Source: Lithodes maja (lineage: Eukaryota > Arthropoda > Malacostraca > Decapoda > Lithodidae). Taken from it: DNA of 64,000 nt. Shown piece by piece: positions 10,692 through 20,800 of the stretch. Position numbers and translations under genes: made by a program. The stretch is from the NCBI GenBank assembly GCA_037953745.1, contig JBAKBP010012342.1, positions 1-64,000 on the forward strand. The letters run 5' to 3'. The notes beneath the pieces are model-generated. The model was not told the DNA's origin, did no database searches, and worked only from the letters and a program-made list of their open reading frames with translations. Numbering within the stretch: position 1 is the first letter of the stretch; every line of letters begins with the position of its first letter.

Positions 10692-11253
10692 ATTGTCGGA
10701 GTACTTCTTCTTAATGTTTGCCATTTCCTATTGCCTATCCTTATAATTCTTCTTATGTCAATTTAAAGCCTTTAATTACCAGTGAGTTATTCATTAAATT
10801 GCTGTTCAAAATCCGATACTTACTTCTTATGAGTATTCGAGAAGCATCTAACTTATCAGAAGATTCCTTGCTTGATGCTCGAGGACTATTGTTTAACGTA
10901 ACGTAATAGTGCCGATCCGAAGTAGAGGGTGGAGGACTTCTTAAGTTCTTAGTTCAAGGGTGGATTACTTCGGCTTCGGCCAACACTATTCTTTAGTGTT
11001 GTAGTACTTTCTTCTTTGTTTGATTGTTTACCAGACTAGATAACTCCCGTCGTGATTATTAGTCTGTTGTGTGAAACGCTAATACCGAGTTCTTGTATAC
11101 CACGTTATAGCAGATAGAACTCTGGAGGGTAGTGGCGTTTTTTGTTCGGCTGGCAGTACTCTTGGGTTGGGATCGTGTGTTTCCGTTGTGGCAGCGAGCC
11201 ATATTCGAGTCCTGTGTAAGAGCCCTAGTGTACCTGAGTGCCCGGTCGTAACA
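10692..11253 (+). repeat. 562-bp tandem duplication of the LTR 3' end (5' LTR of copy 2)
   Basis: Bases 10692-11253 repeat 10130-10691 with a constant offset of 562; I see only about two differences. It lacks the U3 part, the TATA box and the CRE. It ends in TAACA two bases before the primer-binding site of copy 2. The middle LTR of the tandem is therefore extended by a near-identical repeat of its last third. Confidence 0.9.
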
Positions 11254-11255
11254 AA

Positions 11256-11272
11256 TGGCGACCTTGCTTAGG
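11256..11272 (+). other. Primer-binding site, Gypsy copy 2
   Basis: TGGCGACCTTGC begins two bases after the LTR end, identical to the copy 1 site at 3056. Confidence 0.7.
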
Positions 11273-11468
11273 ATTTTGTGAACAGTATAATTTTTTTGCA
11301 GAGTTGTACAACATTTGTTTGTTGGTACTTTAGCGTACATATTGAAGAATATTTTTTTTTGTAAGGCAATTAGGAGAGCATTTAAGAGACTCCAGTTAAT
11401 TTAGTAATTAGTGCTTGCATAAGGGAGTTTAACACTTTTGTCTCGAGAATTTTTTGGTGAACTTCAGT

Positions 11469-14400
11469 ATGTCGTGCCCTAGTACTGACGAGGAGCGAGA
11501 GATGCTAAGTGAGGAGGTGCCGTTAGTAACTAGTGAGGAGGATGCTAGACTTTTTGTGAGTAAGCAGTACCACGTGACGGAGGGGAGGCTGACTGGGGTG
11601 GATCTTTATGGCTTGCACCTGATAGCCCAGGTTTTGGGCAAATCCAATGTAGTAGGGATGTCCAAGGGGGAGCTGATTTCCTGGGTGTTGCGTGGGCGAC
11701 ATGGGGTTTCGGAGGAGAGGGCGTTTGGGGGGGTTCCTCCCCAGATCCCCTCTCACTCGACTCCCACAGTGCCGTCCACTCAGTTGCCGGAGGTTAGCAC
11801 TCTCCCACAGAGGGATGAGCATTGGAAGATTGGAGTGCCCTCGGGCGGTGCGTATGGTGGTTCCCCAGTTCTTGCCCCCCCTCCTTCAGTAGTGGCAGCT
11901 CCCTCTTCCGGCCTGTCTCCTGAGATGATATTTAAACTCGAGCTTGCTAAAATTGAGATTGAGGCTAGGAAGTATGCAATCGAGGCTGAGTCTAGGAAGT
12001 ATGCAATCGAGGCTGAGTCTAGGAAGCAGGAGAATGAGACTAGGAGGCACGAGGATGAGACTAGGAGGCACGAGGCTGAGCTTAGATACGACTCCGAGAA
12101 ATATTGTGCTCAGATAGACTTAGATAAGACTCGTGCAGAGTCGACAGGGATTCGGATGGGCCGGGAGGGCCAAGTAAGAGAACAGTCCTTGTCTCACTTA
12201 GTCAAATTGGTGCCGGCATTTAGTGAAACTGAAGTCACAGAATTTTTTAATCGTTTTGAGAAGAAGTGTAGGGAGCATAATTGGCCTGAAGAGAAGTGGG
12301 CAGCTCTAGTCTCCTCCAGACTTACGGGTAAGGGTCTGAAGGCTTATGATGCACTGCCGTTAGAGTCTTGCATTGACTACCCAGAATTGAAGAGAGCTGT
12401 CCTACGGGCATACGAGTTGCAACCAGAAACATATCGATTGAAGTTTCGGGGTGTTACAAAGACTAGGGAGGCGACCTTTCTTGAGCATGCCCGGGACTTA
12501 AAGGATGCACTTACAAACTGGACACGTTCTGAGAAAGCTGAGACGGCCGAACAGTTGACGGAGCTGTTTCTGCTCGAGCAGTTTTACAAGTGCACAGGTG
12601 CAGAAATGACTTTAACTATTAAAGAAAAGAACCCAAAAACTCTACAGGAGGCAGCTGAGATGGCTGACCTCCGGCTATCATTAATTCGTGGGTGCGGGTC
12701 TGCCCAGCGTAGTGAGGCAGGTAACAAGGGGCGTGACGCCCCACCCCCCCGAGTTAGTAATATATCTTATGCAAACAAGTACAAGAGTTATGATACCAAG
12801 ACTGACCACAAGACTAGCACCGTCCCATTTAAGAAGGGGCCGGGCCCTTCCCAGTACCAAGGGAAGCCCAAAGGGGAGTTAGAGTGTTATCAATGTCATA
12901 AAAAGGGGCACTTTGCAAGAGTCTGTCCTAGCAAACCACCTACAGCAGCTGTGTCTTTGGCCTGCAACATTGGTGTGTCTCTGAAGTCTTCTGAGTTTGC
13001 CCGGGGCAGTTCGTCAGAGGCTGAGGCACAGCCAATGCAGAAGCACCTGGGAGGCTCGAACCCTGCTCAGGATGTTTTTTGCGACCATAGAGGACGGGGT
13101 TGCGTGATGTGGGCGGGGCGCAAGCATGGAGTAGAGGTCTTGCGTGATACAGGTGCTTCCCAGACTCTGATGAAAAACTTGACTGGCTACCCTATAAATG
13201 CGGCTCGGGTGGTAGTGGTGCAGGGTATTAATGCAACTCGGTCATACCCGCTGGTGCGGTTGGAGTTGGAGGTGGATGGTGTGGCACGGGAATTGGATGT
13301 TGGGATTGTGGAGAAACTGCCAGTGGAGGGCGTCGACCTTCTTCTCGGCAACGACTTTGCAATGCCCGCTTCTGAGGTTCTACCCTTAGTCGTTGCCGAG
13401 AGGCCGGCCGACGTGAGTAGGGAAGAGCGAGAGTGGGTCGAGCGGTGCCAGGCACAACCCCTGGCGTGTGCTGTCACCCGAGCTCGGACAGCTAAAGTGT
13501 CACAGCCTAGTCCTCCGTCTTCAGACCAGCAGAGGAACGATCAACAGGAGGAGGCTAAAGCTGGAGTTGGTTTTAAGAGTTTTGACTCGGCGGCTCTCCT
13601 GGGTGATTCAGTATTAGCACCATTACTTAGTTCCGGAGTAGCCCCTGGGCCTGTCATCGAGAGTGACGAGGCTGGGCATGACGAGTCTCCACGACAGCAA
13701 CGTTATGAACATCGAGAGAGACAGAGGGAGCAGCTCAGTATCGGGGAGGGTCATGCATTGCTCCGGGAGCAGTTAGATCGCTTGGCACCCTCAGATATAC
13801 GTCGGTTGCAGCTGGAGGACCCTGAGCTCCAAACGTGTGCTAATGGAGCTGTGGAGCTCGACGAGGACGGTGATGCACAGCCGGGAGATTTTTTTTATTT
13901 AGATGGCATCCTGTATCGGCATTTTCAAGACCCTAACCGTAGCTGGAAGATGGGGTCCGGGGTAGTGGACCAGTTGATGGTGCCGCGGGAGTGCAGGGAT
14001 AGCCTACTGAGTTTGGCGCATGACACACCGCTGGCAGGACATTTGGGGGTAAGAAAAACGGTGGCGGCTTTGGGGAAGTTGTTTTGGTGGCCGGGGATGA
14101 AGTCTCATGTGCAGTCCTGGATAAACTCATGTGATATTTGTCAACGGGTCGGGAAACCAAACCAAGTTATTCCTAAAGCTCCGTTGCACCCTATTCCTGT
14201 AATTGGGCCACCTTTTAGTAAGATTGTTGTTGACATGGTTGGTCCCCTCCCTCCCACAAAGGCTGGTAATAAATTTTTGTTAACCATCATGGATGTTGCC
14301 ACTAGATACCCCGATGCATACCCCATGAAAAACGGCATGGCTAAGACGGTAGTCAGTAACTTGTTGTGGTACTTTTCAAGGTACGGGTACCCGGAGGAGA

Positions 14401-16595
14401 TTCAGTCTGATCAGGGGTCCAATTTCACCTCCAATCTCTTTAAGCAAACAATGCAACAGCATGGAATACGGGCGGTGGTATCGTCAGCGTACCACCCTGA
14501 GAGCCAAGGGGTGCTTGAGCGGTGGCATGCCACCCTTAAAAGCATGCTCAGGTGTTATTGTGCTGATAACGGAAGAGATTGGGATCTTGGATTGCCGTAT
14601 GTACTGTTTGCTGCTCGGGAAGTGCCTGGTGAGAGCCTGGGATTTAGTCCAAACGAGCTGATTTTTGGACACCGAGTCAGGGGCCCCCTTAATATGCTGC
14701 GGGAAATTTGGGAAGGAACTGTGCCGCCTTGTTCCTTGTTGAAGTATGTGTTTGAAAGCCGTGAGCGCATGCTTAAGAGTCTGGAGATGGCAGGTCGGAA
14801 TTTAACAGGGTCACAAGCTTTAATGAAGGACAGGTATGATCGCAAAGTGAAGCTCCGGGAGTTCATTGTGGGACAGGAGGTGTTGATTTTGTTGCCTTTG
14901 GTGGGTAACCCCTTGTCGGCGAAGTATACTGGACCCTATAAAATTGTGGAGAAAATTTCGGACCTAGATTACCTTGTTGCCACTCCAGACAGGAGGAAGA
15001 AGAATCAGTTATGTCACGTGAACCTGATAAAAGAGTATGTGAGGCGCCCCTCTGAGCCTCTCACTGTCCCTGTGTTGGCTTGTTGCGGCCGTGGTGGAGA
15101 AGGAGAGGGGGACAGTCAAGCTTCAGAGGAGGATAGCTGGGATCACCATGTTTCAGCGGATCAGTGGGCGGGGAACTCGAGCCTAAGGGCTGACGAGGCT
15201 ATAGCCCATTTGCCTGAGCCGCAATTTGAAGCTATCCGTCAGTTGCTCGGTTTATACCCCACTGTATTCGCTGAACATCCAGGCCTCACTACTCAGGCTA
15301 TGCATGATGTTGACGTGGGGCACCATCTACCCTTTAAGTCAATCCCATACCGTGTGCCCCCCATAAAACTACCCGCTCTGAGGGATGAGTTGGAGTATAT
15401 GCTCGGTAGAGGGTTGATAGAGAAAGGTACCGTTAAATGGACTTCCCCCGTAACACTGCAGCCTAAACCAGATGGCAAGGTACGCTTCTGTATTGATTTC
15501 CGTAGGCTAAACGGTTTGACTCCAACTAACCCATATCCTCTTCCTCGGGTTGATGATAGTGTTGATAAAATTGGTAATGCTCGGTTTTTGTCTAAAGTTG
15601 ATTTAGTAAAAGGTTACTGGCAAGTACCTTTGTCCGAGCGCGCTAAAGAGGTATGTGGTTTTGTGGTGGACGGGAGTACTTACCGGTGTAATGTTATGCC
15701 CTACGGACTTAAGAATGCACCAGCAACGTTTCAGAACCTGATGAATGAAATTGTCAAGGACATTCCAAATTGCACCGTATACTTGGACGATGTAATCATT
15801 TATGATGACGACTTTGAGAGCCATTGTGAGCACCTGGAGACCTTGTTCCGGAAACTTAGTGAAGCAAGTCTGGTAGTAAATTTGGCAAAGTGTGACTTCG
15901 TAAAAGCCACTGTGCAGTACCTTGGGTTTGTAGTGGGAAGGGGACAGGTGTGCCCTCCTCAGAACAAGGTACAGGCTATCAATAAATTTCCGCACCCAAC
16001 CACCAAGAAGCAGATCATGAGATTCTTGGGTATGATAGGCTACTACAGACGCTTTATAAAAGGTTACTCTACGGTGTTGGCACCTCTCACAGATTTGTTA
16101 TCTAAAGACAAAAAGTTTTTGTGGGCGCCTGAGTGTGAAAAGGCTTTTAATTTAGTGAAGCATTTGCTGTGTACTCACCCGATACTCAGGGCCCCAGACT
16201 TTAACAGGCCTTTTCAGCTGGCAACAGATGCTAGTGGTGTAGGGGCTGGTGCCGTCTTGCTACAGACAGACAATGAAGGTGTGGAACACCCAGTAAGTTT
16301 CTTTTCTAAGAAGTTCAATGCTGCACAAAAGAACTATTCTACAATAGAAAAGGAATTACTGGCGATTGTGCTGTCACTCAGGCACTTCGAGGTGTATGTT
16401 CCAGCCTATGGCCCAGTCGTGGTTATCTACACTGATCATCACCCTTTGAGATTCCTAAATCAATTTCACAATCGCAATATGAGACTGACCCGGTGGTCAT
16501 TGATGTTGCAGAAGTATAACCTGGACATCCGGCATATTGCGGGATGTGACAATGTGATTGCGGATTGTTTATCGAGGGTAGATGATCAGTCGTAG
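11469..16595 (+). CDS. gag-pol: Intact gag-pol polyprotein, Gmr1-like Gypsy copy 2
   Basis: The single frame from ATG 11469 has 1708 codons. Gag starts with an unassigned, possibly SAP-like, region (residues about 20-80). A charged coiled coil with a YAIEAESRK tandem repeat follows. Then come a capsid segment and a SCAN-like segment (about 300-400, with LFLLEQFYKC). A CCHC zinc knuckle uses C473, C476, H481 and C486. The protease has DTGAS at 560. Integrase follows: H851, H858, C888, C891, then D922, D981 and E1017 (35 residues between the last two), and a GPY/F module (YTGPYKIVEK). RT has its first Asp at 1378 and YLDD at 1438-1441. RNase H has D1587 and YTDHHPL around 1656. All key residues are present, so the protein may be functional. 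Gag and pol are one frame with no frameshift site. Confidence 0.93.
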   Translation: MSCPSTDEEREMLSEEVPLVTSEEDARLFVSKQYHVTEGRLTGVDLYGLHLIAQVLGKSNVVGMSKGELISWVLRGRHGVSEERAFGGVPPQIPSHSTPTVPSTQLPEVSTLPQRDEHWKIGVPSGGAYGGSPVLAPPPSVVAAPSSGLSPEMIFKLELAKIEIEARKYAIEAESRKYAIEAESRKQENETRRHEDETRRHEAELRYDSEKYCAQIDLDKTRAESTGIRMGREGQVREQSLSHLVKLVPAFSETEVTEFFNRFEKKCREHNWPEEKWAALVSSRLTGKGLKAYDALPLESCIDYPELKRAVLRAYELQPETYRLKFRGVTKTREATFLEHARDLKDALTNWTRSEKAETAEQLTELFLLEQFYKCTGAEMTLTIKEKNPKTLQEAAEMADLRLSLIRGCGSAQRSEAGNKGRDAPPPRVSNISYANKYKSYDTKTDHKTSTVPFKKGPGPSQYQGKPKGELECYQCHKKGHFARVCPSKPPTAAVSLACNIGVSLKSSEFARGSSSEAEAQPMQKHLGGSNPAQDVFCDHRGRGCVMWAGRKHGVEVLRDTGASQTLMKNLTGYPINAARVVVVQGINATRSYPLVRLELEVDGVARELDVGIVEKLPVEGVDLLLGNDFAMPASEVLPLVVAERPADVSREEREWVERCQAQPLACAVTRARTAKVSQPSPPSSDQQRNDQQEEAKAGVGFKSFDSAALLGDSVLAPLLSSGVAPGPVIESDEAGHDESPRQQRYEHRERQREQLSIGEGHALLREQLDRLAPSDIRRLQLEDPELQTCANGAVELDEDGDAQPGDFFYLDGILYRHFQDPNRSWKMGSGVVDQLMVPRECRDSLLSLAHDTPLAGHLGVRKTVAALGKLFWWPGMKSHVQSWINSCDICQRVGKPNQVIPKAPLHPIPVIGPPFSKIVVDMVGPLPPTKAGNKFLLTIMDVATRYPDAYPMKNGMAKTVVSNLLWYFSRYGYPEEIQSDQGSNFTSNLFKQTMQQHGIRAVVSSAYHPESQGVLERWHATLKSMLRCYCADNGRDWDLGLPYVLFAAREVPGESLGFSPNELIFGHRVRGPLNMLREIWEGTVPPCSLLKYVFESRERMLKSLEMAGRNLTGSQALMKDRYDRKVKLREFIVGQEVLILLPLVGNPLSAKYTGPYKIVEKISDLDYLVATPDRRKKNQLCHVNLIKEYVRRPSEPLTVPVLACCGRGGEGEGDSQASEEDSWDHHVSADQWAGNSSLRADEAIAHLPEPQFEAIRQLLGLYPTVFAEHPGLTTQAMHDVDVGHHLPFKSIPYRVPPIKLPALRDELEYMLGRGLIEKGTVKWTSPVTLQPKPDGKVRFCIDFRRLNGLTPTNPYPLPRVDDSVDKIGNARFLSKVDLVKGYWQVPLSERAKEVCGFVVDGSTYRCNVMPYGLKNAPATFQNLMNEIVKDIPNCTVYLDDVIIYDDDFESHCEHLETLFRKLSEASLVVNLAKCDFVKATVQYLGFVVGRGQVCPPQNKVQAINKFPHPTTKKQIMRFLGMIGYYRRFIKGYSTVLAPLTDLLSKDKKFLWAPECEKAFNLVKHLLCTHPILRAPDFNRPFQLATDASGVGAGAVLLQTDNEGVEHPVSFFSKKFNAAQKNYSTIEKELLAIVLSLRHFEVYVPAYGPVVVIYTDHHPLRFLNQFHNRNMRLTRWSLMLQKYNLDIRHIAGCDNVIADCLSRVDDQS

Positions 16596-17101
16596 GCTAT
16601 CACAGGTGTATGATCCCGAAGAGATTGACACACGGGTAGCCTCCTGCTTTGGTTTGAGTAGTATTTTGCGCTTGGTGCTTGTTGGCTCGCGGTTGTAGCC
16701 CAGCGTATTGGGTCGTAAAGCAGGATTGTTGAGCGTTTGGTATAGAAGAAAATAGGCTGCCCTTATAGTGCAGCCGGAAAAAAAACATATTAAAATATAA
16801 AAAATCATATAAAAACTCTTTCTTTTTGATATAGATAATTGTATAAGTTTGTCATAGCCTATAGTGTTTGAGTAGTCCACGAACTATCAAACGGCTGAGC
16901 TGCGGTAAGCTCGCTCTGGGAGCATGATATTATGTCTTTTACTATTGTTGGGAGGAGTTATGAAATGTGAATTTTTTTTTTATATAAGATGTGTTTTAGT
17001 GATAAACTCAGCGTTGTTTTAGTGCCATGCGGTCGCTGGGTGTGAGGGGTTTGATGGGGTTCTGTATATCAGATTTTAGCTCAGGGTTGAGCAAGTAAAA
17101 T

Positions 17102-17112
17102 CTTGGGGGAGG
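17102..17112 (+). other. Polypurine tract, Gypsy copy 2
   Basis: A TTGGGGGAGG run lies immediately before the TGTGACGCATG start of the 3' LTR, as in copy 1. Confidence 0.7.
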
Positions 17113-18974
17113 TGTGACGCATGTCGAGTATGAGCATGCTGTACAGAACGCCCAGTCAGGCCCCACTCTCGCTAGGATCGTCAGGGCAGGAACTTTGGCT
17201 GTAGTCTGTGTAGAGTTTCCTAACTTAGTTTATGTGAGCCGTTGTACTATAAGTATTATAAATATGTATTTTGTTTTCATCTGAGTCAACGAGTTCTATT
17301 TTATATCATTAGTTATAAGTATTGTGTGTGGGACTTATATGTAATGATGAGAGGAGAGAGAGAGAGATATTACGTAACGGGGACCAGTGAGTGCGCCACG
17401 CGGGCAGATAGGCCTAATTCCCTCCTCCCTCCTCCCTTCCTCCCTTTCAGCGCGTGGGAAGTTCTTTGTCGATCCCAGATTGAGAGAGAATATGACGTCA
17501 TGATTGCCAGTGGGCGGTCCTTAAGTAGTTTGAGATATGCCGCTAGAGGGCCGAGTATAAAAAGAGAGGTCTCGCCATGCTTTACTCAGAACTCATCAGG
17601 CAAAGCGACCTCTCATATCCCTTGCAACTATCCATATTCTTCCGACTGATGTGAACTTTCTCTACTCTCTGAACAGCCTATCTTCTTCTCTTCTCGTCCC
17701 TGTTTAACCTCCATGACCCCTTTGGTGCAGATTTAGTCAGCCAAAGTATTATCGCTTGAGTTCTCACGAGATAAGTGCCTGTTAGATAGCCTATTTTTGG
17801 AAGGGTTAACTAGAATAGGATTGATTGATGTTTGTTGCACTCGTATATGCATTTCCCTGTGTGCGATTATTCATGTTCCTGTTTTCTGCTGGTTTAGGCA
17901 ATGCTAGACTGGGATAGGGTTTCTGAGTTGTGATTTCCTATGAGTACTAGGTTGCGGTTGAACCAGTACAATTGCAACGGAGACGTGGAACGCCTAGGTG
18001 GTCTTTCTGACTGTGTACCGTGGGAGTTTAGCACTGTGTTGCGAGTGAGGGCTTTTGCCTGTGCCACCCAACACTGTGCTATCTCATTTGCTTGACTTTG
18101 AGAGGATCGCCAGGAGAGAACCAGATACTAGTGATCTGGATCTCTCAAGAGAGCATCCCGTCAATTACCGTAATTTGGCCGCACAGTCTTAAGGACCTCG
18201 CTAGGCTACGAGCCGCTTGCTCAGCCATTGTCTCTTAACCTTAGATATCCCAGCTAGACTTTGCTCGACCAGCAGATACAGCATAGTATTGAAGCTTCTC
18301 CTTATGTATATTATTGTTTAAGCACTATTGATTTCATGTGTGGCACGCTTAGCTACTTCAGAGATTAGTGGCCCACGAGCACAATCTTAGTAGGCTATTG
18401 CCAGTGCATTGTCGGAGTACTTCTTCTTAATGTTTGCCATATCCTATTGCTTATTCTTATTCTTATAATTCTTCTTATGTCAATTTAAAGCCTTTAATTA
18501 CCAGTGAGTTATTCATTAAATTGCTGTTCAAAATCCGATACTTACTTCTTACGAGTATTCGAGAAGCATCTAACTTATCAGAAGATTCCTTGCTTGATGC
18601 TCGAGGACTATTGTTTAACGTAACGTAATAGTGCCGATCCGAAGTAGAGGGTGGAGGACTTCTTAAGTTCTTAGTTCAAGGGTGGATTACTTCGGCTTCG
18701 GCCAACACTATTCTTTAGTGTTGTAGTACTTTCTTCTTTGTTTGATTGTTGACCAGACTAGATAACTCCCGTCTTGTTATTAGTCTGTTGTGTGAAACGC
18801 TAGTACCGAGTTCTTGTATACCCCGTTATAGCAGATAGAACTCTGGAGGGTAGTGGCGTTTTTTGTTCGGCTGGCAGTACTCTGGGGTTGGGATCGTGTG
18901 TTTCCGTTGTGGCAGCGAGCCATACTCGAGTCCTGTGTAAGAGCCCTAGTGTACCCGAGTGCCCGGTCGTAACA
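17113..18974 (+). repeat. 3' LTR of Gypsy copy 2 (complete)
   Basis: 1862 bases from TGTGACGCATG to GTAACA, colinear with 8845-10691 with small indels. It carries TGACGTCA at 17493-17500 and TATAAAAAG at 17556-17564. The base after the LTR belongs to an inverted LINE fragment, which marks the right edge of the insertion. Confidence 0.9.
17493..17564 (+). promoter_or_regulatory. LTR promoter: CRE/ATF site and TATA box (3' LTR)
   Basis: Same two motifs and spacing as in the middle LTR (TGACGTCA 17493-17500; TATAAAAAG 17556-17564), supporting their conservation. Confidence 0.65.
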
Positions 18975-19180
18975 ATAGTAGAAGAAAAGGACAGCAAAGT
19001 AAGAAGGTTCTCTCCCCACCCTCTGCTACCTCCGGTTAAAAAGCCGGACCGGATAATAGGATGACGTGTACCTTATGGGTTAGGAAATGCCCACAAGGAC
19101 AGTTTTTATAGAGCATAGAAATAGATTAGCATGAAAGGGACTTTACACTTACCTACTGATTCATTCATATTATATTATGT
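18975..19180 (-). mobile_element. 3' fragment of a LINE, host site of the Gypsy insertion
   Basis: This stretch is the reverse complement, with many mismatches, of about 31600-31800, the 3' UTR of the LINE whose RT starts at 30850. Shared landmarks include the polar run around GGACAGCAAAGTA and the AGGAAATGCCCACAAG segment. Only the UTR is present; there is no coding sequence. The Gypsy 3' LTR ends within it. Confidence 0.7.
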
Positions 19181-19184
19181 GTGT

Positions 19185-19266
19185 TATGTGTGCGTGTGCG
19201 TGTGTGTGTGTGAGAGAGAGAGAGAGAGTGAGAGTGAAAACGAGAGCGAGAGTGTGTGTGTGTGTG
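19185..19266. repeat. (GT)n and (GA)n microsatellite
   Basis: Alternating GT and GA dinucleotide runs border the SINE copy to the right. Confidence 0.8.
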
Positions 19267-19671
19267 TACTTACTCTAGTTTTACTTACTCTAGTTGTATT
19301 GCGGGAGTGAGCATGCTCGTTATTTCCCGCCTCCTATATGTGTAGGTGTTATATGTATCGTTGGAATGGCTGTGGATGTGTGTGTAGTCTGTATTTTTAG
19401 CCAATTGGCGACATCGGAAACGAAGGCTTAGGGTGGATCTGTATGGTACCATTCTCACTATAGACGGTACCATCTCGCCCGAAGGCTTAGGTAGCCATCA
19501 GCTTAGGGCCTTAGGTGAACCATATGATACCCATCTCGCCTTGTAACATTTTTGCCAACCCCAGATGGGACGTCACAACGTCGTCCACTTATTCCAGGTA
19601 CCTATTTACAGCTAGGTGAACTGAGGTTAACACATGAAAGGAGACAAGCCCAATTTGTCTCCGCCCGGCCA

Positions 19672-19673
<2 letters not shown>
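19267..19673 (-). mobile_element. tRNA-derived SINE, copy 1 (head truncated)
   Basis: This aligns with the SINE copies at 28259, 28740, 36010 and 37418 over the body: the ATTGGCGACATCGGAAACG block, the GGTACC-rich block, and CCAGGTACCTATTTACAGC. It belongs to the subfamily whose 3' end reads ACTTACTCTAGTTGTATTGC. The tRNA head stops at CGCCCGGCC, where a (GA)n run replaces the B-box part. It is flanked by dinucleotide repeats on both sides. Confidence 0.8.
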
Positions 19674-19738
<65 letters not shown>

Positions 19739-19774
19739 GAGAGCGAGAATGTGTGTGTGTGGGGGGGGGGGGGG
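19674..19774. repeat. (GA)n tract followed by poly-G
   Basis: About 60 bases of GA repeat, then GT repeats and a run of G. Short peptides encoded here are artefacts of the repeat. Confidence 0.9.
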
Positions 19775-20018
19775 TAAAGAAATGAACCAATACACCCAAC
19801 TGACGCAAACCTTTTTAGTGCACACTGTTTATTGCTCAGTTACGAAACAGCCATGTCTGTCTGTGCAATAAACCGGCTTTACCATTATTGATCTACTTTA
19901 CCTAACCATGGGACTGTAAATACTAGACAATAGGAATAATGTAGAATATGCCAATAGAGGATAAATACAGATGTACGAGAGCGGACAAGAATATAGGTGG
20001 TGGGGGCGAAAAATTAAG

Positions 20019-20350
20019 TTAAGGGGAGATGGGTCGTTTTTATAGACTCACTTCTCCTTCATGTTTAGACCCATTGGTTTTCAGATTTTAAGATGTTTGC
20101 CCCAGTAGTTTGTCGATATTTAAACCTTTCGTTCCATTTCTTTGTAAATTTAAGACCTTTCGTGCCATATAGGTGTCGATTTTCACAGTGAGCCTGTAAT
20201 TTTGGAAGAACCGGCCTTCGGACGAGACATTTTTTCTACCGAAAAATGTACAAATTAATCCAGAAGGGGGATATAATGGATGTTTTTTAAGTTTGATGGA
20301 GGTCTAGGGAGGAAACTAGAAAAATAATTAATACATGAATAAATGCATTA
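20019..20350 (+). mobile_element. TTAA MITE family 1
   Basis: Starts TTAAGGGGAGATGG and contains the family core: the GGTGTCGATTTT block, a GGCCTTCGG segment, and a hairpin with ACATTTTTTCTACCGAAAAATGT-type arms. It ends with the GATGGAGGTCTAGGGAGGAA block and an A-rich tail. The right TIR is not clear. It has no coding capacity. Confidence 0.75.
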
Positions 20351-20394
20351 AGTGGAAATAGGTGTGAGAGAAAGAGTGAACAGAGGGGGAAGGA

Positions 20395-20800
20395 GGGGAG
20401 ATGGGCATAAAAGGCAGAACAGAAAAATATGATGGTGTAGAAAGTAGAGAATAGACAAGAAAAGACAGGACAGAATGAGAAGAGAGAGATAGAGAGAGAC
20501 AATATGATAATGTGGGATGTAGATACAAGAGAATACATCAAAGATCTTGAAGACAGAAAATATGATACTTTAGGATGTAGAGAATAGAAGACAAGAAAGA
20601 ATGTGAAGAAAGCGAAAATATGATAATATAGGATGTAGAGCATAGAAAAGAGAAGACAGGAATAGACGGAGAAGTGAGAAAATATGATGATGTGGGATGT
20701 AGAAAATAGTGAACAGAAGACAGGAGAGAATGAGAAGAAAGAGAAAATATGATAATTAGGATATAGAGGATACAGAAGAGAAGAAGTGAGAGTAGAAGAA
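20395..20800. repeat. Purine-rich minisatellite, ~60-75 bp period
   Basis: About six diverged units, each with AATATGAT...GGATGTAGA followed by GA-rich sequence; ATATGAT recurs near 20427, 20503, 20557, 20617, 20682 and 20747. The 210-codon reverse-strand open frame over this region is a by-product of the stop-poor purine repeat. Confidence 0.75.

Larger units (their letters stand above)
3054..18974 (+). mobile_element. Tandem Gmr1-like Ty3/Gypsy retrotransposon (two internal regions, shared middle LTR)
   Basis: Two internal regions (3054-8844 and 11254-17112) alternate with LTR sequence. Each has a TGGCGACC primer-binding site, gag, pol and a purine tract just before the next LTR. LTRs begin TGTGACGCATG and end TAACA, giving standard TG...CA ends. 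Pol order is protease, integrase, RT, RNase H. This order is usual for Ty1/Copia, but the RT and RNase H are Ty3/Gypsy type. That combination defines the Gmr1 group of Gypsy elements. No envelope frame follows RNase H. The LTR is about 1.85 kb, which is long. The arrangement LTR-internal-LTR-internal-LTR is what recombination between LTRs of two copies would give. Confidence 0.9.

Noticed and set aside
16596..17112. Envelope gene in the Gypsy element
   Set aside because: Only about 500 non-coding bases lie between RNase H and the purine tract; no signal peptide or membrane segment.
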